Positions 16,020-24,600 of a stretch of DNA of 45,392 nucleotides are shown here, piece by piece. Each line of letters opens with the position of its first letter. The first letter of the stretch is position 1. Below the pieces are notes generated by a model, which saw only the letters and a list, made by a program, of their open reading frames with translations, did no database searches and was not told where the DNA came from. The translations under genes and the position numbers were made by a program. The DNA is from Ruminiclostridium sp. Lineage in GTDB: Bacteria; Bacillota; Clostridia; Oscillospirales; Ruminococcaceae. The stretch spans positions 1 to 45,392 of the forward strand of contig JAGALB010000018.1 in assembly GCA_017625405.1 (NCBI GenBank), in the 5' to 3' direction.

Positions 16020-17165
16020 TTAAATCTTGTTATCAAGTCTGTAAGAATTAACAACTCTGGAATTTGTAGAATTGTAACCTGCTTCATCATTGTAAATTAC
16101 ATAACATAAGCCTTCTTCAGCTATTACTGAATTAATAGTTGTTCTTAAGCTATATTCATACTGTCTTCTGTAATAATCACCTAAATAACTATTCCAATTT
16201 GAAAGTGAATCAAATCCGTTGTAAGATTTCTTGTCACCGATATAAACATAAATTCTGCAACCATCAACTACAACACCTACAAAATCGTTTGTGTACTGTG
16301 CGTTAGAAGCTTCAGATAAGAAGAAATCGTACTGAGAACCAGGAACACGCTCTGTTGCCTTGTGATTTACCTTATAAACTGCCTGACGTTCCTTGAGATT
16401 ATTACCATACCAGCCCTTAGCAGTAATGTAAAGAGAATGAGAAACCGTATTGCCAGGAGCAACATATGTATTGTCTGTGGAATATGTTGTTTTAATGCTA
16501 CCGTCATAAGAAGCGGCAGAAAGACCAGTTCTTATATTTACACCGGAACCAGCTGTTACAGCGAAGAAAGGAAAACAAGATTTAGTAGTAATAGTGGATT
16601 TTACGTATCCAACGTTTCTTAAATATGTTTTTGTAATACCAGCGTAATCAATGCTTACATAACTATTTAAATTGAAATTAGAAGAAAGTTCACCCTGCTT
16701 GGATAACGCTGTGAGGAAATTGATAAATTTTCCATTGTAATCCTGTTCAAGTGTGCCCCAACTTACAAGAACATATCTGCCCATATCTTTGTTATACTTA
16801 AGTTCTGTAATAACGTTGTTGCCCCAGTAATCCTTGATTCGCATATAACTTGCAAACTTGTAAGCACTTTCTGCTGTGTTTACTTCCTTTGGAAACGCAA
16901 GAACAACCCAATCCTTTTTAGGATAATGGTCGAGCTTAATATCAATAGCCTGACCTCCATTATATATTTCATTATTCATATATTTAACAGTAGGTTCAGG
17001 AATATTTTTTACAGTGCTTGTTGTTACAGCTGTCTTATCGCCAAGCCAGTTGTATGCCTTGTTATAATTGCTAGCATCAAGTGTATATGCAGAAGCATTG
17101 ATAGATGTAGCTGCGAGTGTTGCAACAGATAAAGCTGCTGCTACAATTTTCTTAAATGTGTTCAT
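16020..17165 (-). CDS. Secreted protein of unknown family (381 aa)
   Basis: This protein has a clear signal peptide (MNTFKKIVAAALSVATLAA, cleavage near INASA-Y) and no wall anchor, so it should be released. The mature part is rich in Tyr, Asn, Ser and Thr with alternating beta-strand-like stretches (YVSIDYAGITKTYL, SLYITAKGWYGNN, VVVDGCRIYVYIGDKK). No family was recognised. Codon use is more AT-rich than in the flanking genes, hinting at a different history or lower expression. CTCCTT on the plus strand gives the ribosome site AAGGAG. It shares its upstream region with the PBP-LytTR regulator at 17727. Confidence 0.8.
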   Translation of the reverse strand: MNTFKKIVAAALSVATLAATSINASAYTLDASNYNKAYNWLGDKTAVTTSTVKNIPEPTVKYMNNEIYNGGQAIDIKLDHYPKKDWVVLAFPKEVNTAESAYKFASYMRIKDYWGNNVITELKYNKDMGRYVLVSWGTLEQDYNGKFINFLTALSKQGELSSNFNLNSYVSIDYAGITKTYLRNVGYVKSTITTKSCFPFFAVTAGSGVNIRTGLSAASYDGSIKTTYSTDNTYVAPGNTVSHSLYITAKGWYGNNLKERQAVYKVNHKATERVPGSQYDFFLSEASNAQYTNDFVGVVVDGCRIYVYIGDKKSYNGFDSLSNWNSYLGDYYRRQYEYSLRTTINSVIAEEGLCYVIYNDEAGYNSTNSRVVNSYRLDNKI

Positions 17166-17449
17166 GATAATTTCTCCTTGATATAATTAAAAAATATGTG
17201 ATTTGATTTTTAGCCACGTTCCGTTTTGGGAGCTGTCCGATGTGCACCTCGGTTCTCCATCTGTCACTCATTATAAGCCAAAGACCGCTTGGTTTCAATA
17301 TTTTTCCGACAAAAGGTCTGAAAAAAGCAGGAAGTGGTCACTATTTTTTTCAAGTTGCCGATATTTCGCCCAGGTTGCCACCTCAAAAAAACAAAATCAG
17401 AAAAATGCACCGAAATGCCGAAAACGGCAGCTTGGATTTGCCGCAGCGG

Positions 17450-17475
17450 CAGGTCAGAAATGCAGTTCTGACCTG
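17450..17475. repeat. 10-bp inverted repeat in the 17.2-17.7 kb intergenic region
   Basis: CAGGTCAGAA (17450-17459), loop ATGCAG, TTCTGACCTG (17466-17475); the stem extends by three more pairs including a wobble. No T-tract follows. It lies in the 561-bp gap between the secreted protein (minus) and the regulator (plus), which holds no gene that I can support. Confidence 0.7.
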
Positions 17476-17510
17476 TCGGTAGTTACTTACCTGCCACAAA
17501 AACATCAGAA

Positions 17511-17650
17511 TTTTGGCATCTGATTTACGGAATTACCTGTAATATTGCGGTTTTTGACGTATGGCAGGATATTCTGGCGGCATGATGAAATGCCAGGCGG
17601 CATCTTGCGTCTTGTATATGAATTTCATGCATTTTTTTGGCATCTTATTA
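17511..17650 (+). repeat. Direct repeat TTTTGGCATCTKATTWA, two copies
   Basis: TTTTGGCATCTGATTTA at 17511 and TTTTGGCATCTTATTACA at 17635 match at 14 of 16 positions, 124 bp apart. Further GGCAT words lie between them (GGCGGCATGATGAAATGCC at 17577, GGCGGCATCTTGCG at 17597). They sit just before the promoter of the regulator at 17727 and may be protein-binding sites. Confidence 0.5.
17617..17632 (+). promoter_or_regulatory. Candidate PBP-LytTR operator element
   Basis: TATGAATTTCATGCAT; its 13-bp core GAATTTCATGCAT recurs exactly at 21506-21518 in the promoter region of the paralogous regulator. It lies 27 bp before the -35 box at 17659. Confidence 0.5.
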
Positions 17651-17658
17651 CAAAAGTA

Positions 17659-17687
17659 TTGATTTTTTTTAAAAACTTATATATAAT
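17659..17687 (+). promoter_or_regulatory. Promoter of PBP-LytTR regulator 1
   Basis: TTGATT (17659-17664) and TATAAT (17682-17687) have a 17-bp spacer, 39 bp before ATG 17727. Confidence 0.7.
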
Positions 17688-17726
17688 ATAAACAAGGAAA
17701 AATTATCGTAACGGAGGGTATTTTTC

Positions 17727-19466
17727 ATGAAAAAAACGATTTACATTATTGCAGGTCAATTCAAAAACGATTACATGGATAAATATGTAACCGGTGCAAT
17801 GCGAAAAGCCAACGAGCTTGATTATGATACCGTTACATTTTCCATGTCACGTTACTACCGTACAAAAACCAATTGCGAAAAAGATATTTACAAGCTTATA
17901 GATTTCAGTAAATGTGACGGCGTAATACTCAATGCCGAATCATTTTACGAACTCAAGAACCTTGCGGCGACCGTAGAGCAGAGGATTATCCTCAGCGGTA
18001 AGCCTTATACCGTAATAGGTGCTTCTGCTTATACAGACAACTATTTCCACTATCCATATTTCGACGATATGGTTACTATGGTAAATCATCTTATCGAAGA
18101 ACACGGATGCAGGAAAATCTACTGTCTCGGAGATGTACCCGACAGCCAGAGCTCACGAATCGAGGGCTTCAAGGCGGCTATGAAGGCTCATAATCTTCCC
18201 TGTCCTCAGTCTTATCTTCTTTACGGCGGCTTCTGGATAGACTGTGCCGAGCGACTTGCAAAAGATATTGCAAGAGAAATAATTGAAAAGCCTGACGCTG
18301 TTATGTGTATCAATGACCAGATAGCGAATGCACTTGTGCGTGCTTTTTACCGAAACGGAATCTCTGTACCTGAAGACGTTCTCGTTGCAGGTCTTGACGG
18401 ACACCCCTGCGCTTTCAATTATGAGCTGCCCATTACTACCGTTATGATAGACGGCGAGCATCTTGGAAAAACAGCAATGAACAGACTGCATGAAATGATG
18501 GGCAATGAGATTGATCTTGTACCTATCAAAAAGAACCGTGTGAAGGCAGGCGCAAGCTGCGGCTGCGGTGCCAGAAAGTCAAGACATATCCGCAGCCGTA
18601 TAGAAGAAGCCAACGAGTATGAAAACTATACAATGTATTACCGCAACAGCGAAATACAGGAAAAGCTGTACCATATAAACGACTATTCCGAGCTGCCTAT
18701 TATTCTGGATAACCTTACATATCTTGTACCGAATATGAGCACATTCTCAGTTTCTCTGCTGAGAGGTCAAAATCAGGCGGAGTGCCTGTTCCACAGCTCA
18801 TGGTCAAACGGTGACAGCACAGTAAAATTTGACTATCGTGATATACTGCCGCCCAACGGCAATATGGACAGCCAGGTAAGAAATACACACGTTGTGCCTA
18901 TTTCTTTCAACGAGAAATTCTACGGGTATATTACGGCAGGTTATCACCAGCCAAACGTGTACAATGAATTTCTGCAGAAATTCATACGTGATATATCAAT
19001 TGCACTGGATATATATGAACGCCACAGTGGAATAAATGCTGTTTCACTGCCTGAACTCAAGCCTGAACGTGCTACAACAAAGGCGTATCCAGGTATGAAG
19101 CATATTGATGAAGATCACGATGATATGCCCGAAAATGACAGCCATACCATATATGCTCTTAAAAACGGCACGCTGGCAAAGGTCAACTTTGATAACATAC
19201 TGTATTTTGAAGCCTATGAGAAAAAGGTAAATGTAGTACTCAAAAGCGGGGCTTACGAGGTACGCAATACCTTATCTGAGCTTGAAGAAATGATGCAGAC
19301 AAAAAACTATATGCGTGTATCAAAATCGATACTGCTGAATATTGATAAAGTTGCAGCTATAAAGCCTGAAACAGACCGGACAGTTGTAGCGGTGCTTGCA
19401 AACAAGCAGGAAGTCAGGGTTTCCAGAAGATATGCAAAAGAATTCAAAGACAGAATGAAGTTCTGA
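17727..19466 (+). CDS. PBP-LytTR one-component regulator 1
   Basis: This 579-aa cytoplasmic protein has no signal peptide. Residues 1-275 are a LacI-type periplasmic-binding fold (KKTIYIIAGQFKNDYMDKYV; HLIEEHGCRKIYCLGD; PDAVMCINDQIANALVRAF; VPEDVLVAGLDG) but the usual N-terminal LacI helix-turn-helix is missing. A GASCGCG knuckle (about 275) leads to a middle sensor-like region (290-440), and the C-terminus (about 471-579) is a LytTR DNA-binding domain (FDNILYFEAYEKKVNVVL, YMRVSKSILLNIDKV). Thus a sugar-binding sensor is joined to a LytTR output. ATG follows GGAGGG. A paralog of the same plan lies convergently at 19680. Confidence 0.85.
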   Translation: MKKTIYIIAGQFKNDYMDKYVTGAMRKANELDYDTVTFSMSRYYRTKTNCEKDIYKLIDFSKCDGVILNAESFYELKNLAATVEQRIILSGKPYTVIGASAYTDNYFHYPYFDDMVTMVNHLIEEHGCRKIYCLGDVPDSQSSRIEGFKAAMKAHNLPCPQSYLLYGGFWIDCAERLAKDIAREIIEKPDAVMCINDQIANALVRAFYRNGISVPEDVLVAGLDGHPCAFNYELPITTVMIDGEHLGKTAMNRLHEMMGNEIDLVPIKKNRVKAGASCGCGARKSRHIRSRIEEANEYENYTMYYRNSEIQEKLYHINDYSELPIILDNLTYLVPNMSTFSVSLLRGQNQAECLFHSSWSNGDSTVKFDYRDILPPNGNMDSQVRNTHVVPISFNEKFYGYITAGYHQPNVYNEFLQKFIRDISIALDIYERHSGINAVSLPELKPERATTKAYPGMKHIDEDHDDMPENDSHTIYALKNGTLAKVNFDNILYFEAYEKKVNVVLKSGAYEVRNTLSELEEMMQTKNYMRVSKSILLNIDKVAAIKPETDRTVVAVLANKQEVRVSRRYAKEFKDRMKF

Positions 19467-19496
19467 TAAATAAGAATCGCACAACCAAAGATGTGC

Positions 19497-19550
19497 GATG
19501 ATGAGATGACAGTCAGAAATGACTTTGTTAGGGATCTTACTTTTGTCAGT
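19497..19550 (+). pseudogene. Relic of a DUF5640-type C-terminus
   Basis: These 18 codons read DDEMTVRNDFVRDLTFVS and match the C-terminus of the lipoprotein at 37018 (GDELTVRNDFVWDLTYTR) at about 12 of 18 positions, with the others mostly conservative. No upstream domain remains. It lies 31 bp past the regulator stop and is read here as a leftover of a deleted gene. Confidence 0.55.
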
Positions 19551-19569
19551 AAAATTACTTATAGAAAAG

Positions 19570-19608
19570 AAGAGCGAAAGAGTTTTAAATCTTTCGCTCT
19601 TGTGTTTT
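19570..19608. terminator. Bidirectional terminator between the convergent regulators
   Basis: AAGAGCGAAAGA and TCTTTCGCTCTT form a 12-bp stem around GTTTTAAA, with TGTTTTAT on the plus side and TTCTTTTCTAT on the minus side. Confidence 0.85.
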
Positions 19609-19679
19609 ATCTGTCATCTGAAATATTATACACGGACAAGAAACCTGAGCTGACGTTTGATCTACGTATTACAATATAA

Positions 19680-21383
19680 TCAGGTAACACCTATCCTGTC
19701 CCTGAAATCAGCAACAAATTTTCTTGAAACTTTTACAGCCGCCTTACTGCCGAGGATTACTTCAAATGTTCTGTCAGGACCGGGAGCGACTGATGTAACT
19801 TTTGAAAGATTAATCAGAGCGGATTTGGAAACACGCATAAAACCACAACCGGAAAGCATTTCTTCAAGCACAATAAGCGTTTTTCTGATTTCATAGCGTC
19901 CTGATTTCAGCACAGCAACAGTTTTGCGGCCTTCCGACTCAAACGCAAGTATGTTTTCAACAGGCACTCTGTGCATTGTACCGCTTTTAACCACAAAAAC
20001 AAAATTATGATTGGCAAAATCTTCAATCTGCCCGCTGATGAGCGCATCTGAATAATCCTGCACATAACGGTATTTTTTATTTTTGATAAGGTGAATAGCA
20101 ACTGAAAGTCTGCTAAGATACCTTTTCAGCAGGAAATTGTAAACAAGAGGATCATTATAACCCGTTACTGCATGACCATACAATACGCCGTCAAAAATCA
20201 ACGGAAGAACATGACTGTTCTCAGGAATACTGGAGTATGATAAAGAAGACGGACATATTTCGTTCGACGGAAATTCCGTAAAATTGCCTTCTCTTACAAG
20301 GTCAGTCATATAAACACACTCGGATGTGCTTTCATCTTTTTTCAGGCATACCGCAAAGAAATTCTTGTCAGGTATAAGATAATCCGTATTGGAAACAACT
20401 TTTGAGAAATCTGCCATATTATCGCAGGCATAAAGCATTTCCTCAAGGCTGCTGTTGCTGTAGTACATCTCTTCCTTGCGACGTTTTTCAAACAGCTCAA
20501 GCTTCAATCTGGTATCAATGGGCTTGTTGTTTCCGCAGCCGCAGCTCATACCTGTTATTATGCTGGTTTTGGGTCTGCTTATCAGATGTTCTTCCTCGCC
20601 TGTAATCAGCGAACACAGCTTTGAAACTGCTTTTCTGCCGATATATTCCGAATCGCACGGACAGGTAGTCACAGAAATTATATTGTTAATTTTATTTCTT
20701 GTGCCGAAGCCCGATACGATGATATCCTCAGGCACTCTTATTCCGTAGGCTGCAAGCGAGGTTATAAAAAAGGATGCAATGGTATCATCATAACACATTA
20801 CAGCATCAGGAATTTCAACATTACTGTAAGCTATATCCCTTGCCAGCTTTTCAGCACACTCCTGCCAGAAACCACCGTATATAAGATTATCTTCGGTACA
20901 GGACAGACCGTGCTTCTTCATTGAATCTATAAAACCTGCGTCACGCTCTGTTTCATACCCGGCATGACCACCGAGAAAATATACAACCTCACAGCCGTGT
21001 TCATCGATTATATGATCAGTAAGTGCTTCAAAGCTGCTGCGGTTGTTTTCGGAAAATACATTTTCGTAAATATCCGACTTTCCGATTACTACAACAGGCT
21101 TTTTACATTTTCTTTGTATATCCTTTTCTACCATCTTACCCAGTGATTTATGTGCGGCAAAGGACTTTTCAAAAAACACAACACCGTCATAACGATTGAA
21201 ATCTATAAGCGAAAAAACACTTTCCTCATTATTTGTATGAACCTCAGCCATTAACGGCATTGAAAAGACAACGGTCCTGCAATTTGTCCTGTTTGCCTGT
21301 TTTTCAATCCCGACTATGTATTCATCCCTGTAATCCTCGGTCATATCTGCCATAATTACGCATATTGTCATCTTACTGTTCAT
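19680..21383 (-). CDS. PBP-LytTR one-component regulator 2
   Basis: This 567-aa paralog of the 17727 product has the same order: LacI-type binding fold without HTH (KMTICVIMADMTEDYRDEYI; HIIDEHGCEVVYFLGG; PDAVMCYDDTIASFFITSL; VPEDIIVSGFG), a GMSCGCG knuckle, a middle region (LEEMLYACDNMADFSKV), and a C-terminal LytTR domain (VENILAFESEGRKTVAVL, GFMRVSKSALINLSKV). The start is set by CGGAGGTGACCT before ATG. It is divergent from the giant surface protein gene at 21688, the likely target. The two copies have diverged strongly, so ligands may differ. Confidence 0.85.
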   Translation of the reverse strand: MNSKMTICVIMADMTEDYRDEYIVGIEKQANRTNCRTVVFSMPLMAEVHTNNEESVFSLIDFNRYDGVVFFEKSFAAHKSLGKMVEKDIQRKCKKPVVVIGKSDIYENVFSENNRSSFEALTDHIIDEHGCEVVYFLGGHAGYETERDAGFIDSMKKHGLSCTEDNLIYGGFWQECAEKLARDIAYSNVEIPDAVMCYDDTIASFFITSLAAYGIRVPEDIIVSGFGTRNKINNIISVTTCPCDSEYIGRKAVSKLCSLITGEEEHLISRPKTSIITGMSCGCGNNKPIDTRLKLELFEKRRKEEMYYSNSSLEEMLYACDNMADFSKVVSNTDYLIPDKNFFAVCLKKDESTSECVYMTDLVREGNFTEFPSNEICPSSLSYSSIPENSHVLPLIFDGVLYGHAVTGYNDPLVYNFLLKRYLSRLSVAIHLIKNKKYRYVQDYSDALISGQIEDFANHNFVFVVKSGTMHRVPVENILAFESEGRKTVAVLKSGRYEIRKTLIVLEEMLSGCGFMRVSKSALINLSKVTSVAPGPDRTFEVILGSKAAVKVSRKFVADFRDRIGVT

Positions 21384-21420
21384 AGGTCACCTCCGGAACA
21401 CAATATGTATATCCATCCTG

Positions 21421-21449
21421 ATTATAATATGATATATATGATATGTCAA
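21421..21449 (-). promoter_or_regulatory. Promoter of PBP-LytTR regulator 2
   Basis: Both boxes match consensus on the minus strand: TTGACA (21449-21444) and TATAAT (21426-21421), spacer 17 bp. Repeats at 21461-21490 lie just upstream of the -35. Confidence 0.85.
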
Positions 21450-21460
21450 GATATTTTTGG

Positions 21461-21490
21461 TATAAAATTCATATCTGGTGTATAAAATTC
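21461..21490. promoter_or_regulatory. Candidate LytTR operator: 10-bp direct repeat, 10-bp spacer
   Basis: TATAAAATTC occurs exactly at 21461-21470 and 21481-21490, a 20-bp period that puts both on one DNA face. LytTR domains bind two direct repeats of about this size and spacing. Location upstream of the regulator 2 promoter and between divergent genes fits an activator or autoregulatory site. Confidence 0.6.
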
Positions 21491-21505
21491 CATTTTTCTC
21501 GGTTG

Positions 21506-21518
21506 GAATTTCATGCAT
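21506..21518 (+). promoter_or_regulatory. GAATTTCATGCAT element, second copy
   Basis: Exact 13-bp match to 17620-17632. Its GAATTTYAT part is also seen, in reverse, within both repeats at 21461-21490 (GAATTTTAT). Confidence 0.5.
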
Positions 21519-21615
21519 TAAAATCGCCGTTTTTATACAATTTTGTACATCATATAACCCCATGCCGCCATTTTGCGCAAAACCTCTTGAAATCGCTGTT
21601 CTTATGATGTAAACT

Positions 21616-21621
21616 TATAAT
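21616..21621 (+). promoter_or_regulatory. -10 box for giant surface protein gene
   Basis: TATAAT with no recognisable -35 at the right distance (TCGCTG at 21593-21598), as expected for an activator-dependent promoter; 66 bp before ATG 21688. Confidence 0.5.
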
Positions 21622-21687
21622 GAATTATTATACACTCAATACGGCATTTCATCTTGACATGCTGTACGTATGAAAGGAATTCTTTTT

Positions 21688-24600
21688 ATGAAAAGAACAA
21701 AACTTATCCTGTCCGCAATAAGCACTCTGCTTTCACTGACGCTCCTGATTGGTATGCTTCCCCATATCACCTTCACGGCATCTGCTGAAAGCGGCTCTGC
21801 CTCCTTCCCTGTCAATTACGACCCGAATGACGGTATGATAAAATACGGTCATACAGGTAAAGTCGGTATGCGTGCTGAAAATGACGTAAACAACCACTAC
21901 GAAAAAAACGATAAGGTTGTAAACTTCCCTGAAGATCTCATAAATCTCAAGGACGAAAACGGTCAGCTTAAATTCCCCGATTACAATGCTGCCGATGCTT
22001 ATTACGACTATTCGGATATGTTCAATGAAGCACTTTCCCTTGCTCGTGCAAAGGACAACTGCGACGTATTCGTACAGCCGGGTGTATACTACTTTACAAA
22101 ATCAGTCTACCTCTGGGGTTATACAAGAATCAATGCCGTTGCGGGGCAGACTGCATTTGTCATCAAGCCCAACTTTCAGGACAAAGACGGTAATCCCGTT
22201 GATGTAAACGGCTTTTTCACAAATGCCGACCTCAGCTCCACATACTCCTGGTACTTTTCAAGCATAAACGATATTGCTTTTGTTGTCGAAGGTACTCACA
22301 ACGCATTCAAGCCTACCAACACCGCACAGAACATCATAGCAAATCTCTGTACCGACGGTATTCAGGCTGTTGATAAATTCAACCTTTTCTATCGTGTACG
22401 TATCAAATACGGCGCTGTCAATAATATCGGCGCTTCAGGCTTTGAATCCTTCATGCGCTGGTCATATGTTGATATGCTCACAAGGATTCAGGATGTTACG
22501 ATAGGTCCTACAAAGTATGTTTATTACGGTGTTGAAACCAACGACGCCTTCTTCTATGACAACCACTATTACGGCGGTTATTATACCGACTCGGACGGCT
22601 ATTCACAGCTGCCTTTATTCCAGATAAACTTCAGCATGGGCACAACCATGTTTACAAATTCCTATATAGGTAATTATTATTTCTCAAGAAGCGGAGCTTC
22701 GGCATGGTGTCCCCACACATCCTACTCGAATCTGACTTTTGAACGTGTATATAACTTTGTTATGGATACAACCGTTGACTCCTCTTCCTCTGTAAGCGGA
22801 TGCTTATTCAAGGACGGCGCATACAACGACATTGCCGCTTATTTTGAAAGTCAGGGTATACCTGCCTTTGATTACTGGGACCGTACCTGGAGCTATGAAG
22901 AAAACAGATTCATATATAACAGCAAAGGATATATAATCCGTGACACGATTACAGGTAACAAGCTTGATTCCGCAAACCATGCTCACGGCCAGTACATAAC
23001 TCTTATAGAGCTTCACAACGGTATCAGCTTCACCCAGAATAAAATCGAGTGCGATTCTCTTGACTGGACTATTCTTGTAAGACTCACCGACTCTGAATGG
23101 ACTTCAAGATACACAGCAAGAAGAAGTGCTGACAACATCACCTTTGCCGATAACGCATTCAAGATAAACGAATGGGTAAAAGAGAACCTTTTCATTGACG
23201 ACTGGAAAGGCGGAAAGCCCTTATCCGACGACTGGTATGACAAGACTATAATTGTATGGGGCGAAAGAGGCTGGAACAACTCTGACGGAACTCCTGCCAT
23301 GGGCTGGGTAGGTGCTGACGGACCCGAAGACGTAAGCTGGATGGAAGGCTATGTCTATGTATCCCCGTATTACAGCAGATACCTTGATTTCACAGCCTTC
23401 AGCAGCCCAACAGCTCCCACAGCAGGTTATGCTGCACTCGGAGCAGTGGGCGCAGACGAGCAGGCGCTGGAAAATATGGGTGTGGAAGACAGATATTATT
23501 ATGACCTGAATTCTACCTCTATTGAAAAAGTTTATTTTGAAAGAGATTTCGGCGGTTTCAGCTGGAATACAGGCTCAAACCATCAGAAGCTTCAGGAAGC
23601 CTTTGACTATGTAGCAACTCATGACGCTATACTCTATATTGAAAACGGAACATTCTACACAAGCGAGCCAATTGTTCTCCGTGGCGGTGCTACATACCGT
23701 GTAGTTTTTGACGGTACAATCAGAAGCCATAAAACGGCGGAAATGGACGGTACGGGTATGTTTGTAATGAGTGCTGACGACAACGCTCCTATAAACGGTT
23801 ATTTCATCGGTACAGACCTGTATCTTCAGAACTGCAATACCAGTGGTTTCTTTAATGTAAATACCGATAATTTCTATTTTAATATCGGAAGTGTACAGCG
23901 TGGTGTAGGTTGCTTCACAAACTGCAAGCTGAACAACACCATTATCCATGAAGGTCAGATTCAGTACTGCGATTACGGATTCTTCTACAAGACTATTACA
24001 AACAATACCCTTGTAAAGAATGTATACGGTACAGCAAGTACATGGATAGAAGGTGCAGACGGCATTTCTCCCGGCGATAAGAACTATCGTTATTTTATTT
24101 CCGATTCCGACTTTGCCCATTCCACATGGAGAGGCTGCTGGCTTGAATTCGGTCAGTTCTCAAACGGCAGAACACTTACAGGCGCAGGCAACAGCGTTTA
24201 CCGTGGCAACCTTATTGACTACACTTATAATTACAGCTTTGGCAGAAACGACGTTTTCTGCGGCAATACCCTTACAAGAGCAAGTTACAGCAATATCACA
24301 AACCACATGGTGAACTCTAACTTCCCTATTGACCTGCCCGATATACTTACAAACAAGCCTATGGTCATGTTCCATGTAAGCGATGGTCTTCGTCTTATAG
24401 GAAATATGGATATCGGCACTATGAACGCAATGACTCATTTCGTAGAGTTCGACAGCCCCGGCATAAGCTACACCGACCAGAACGGAAACACCGTAAAATC
24501 CATTTCCGACACACGTATTCTCGGCAACGGTGTTACAACTGTATATCACGGCGATTATAAGGTTGCACAGCCTTATATCCCGTGGGGAAAATCAGATGAT

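Noticed and set aside
17511-17650. CRISPR-like array in the repeated GGCAT words
   Set aside because: Repeats are short, unequal in spacing and only two are well matched; no cas genes are present.
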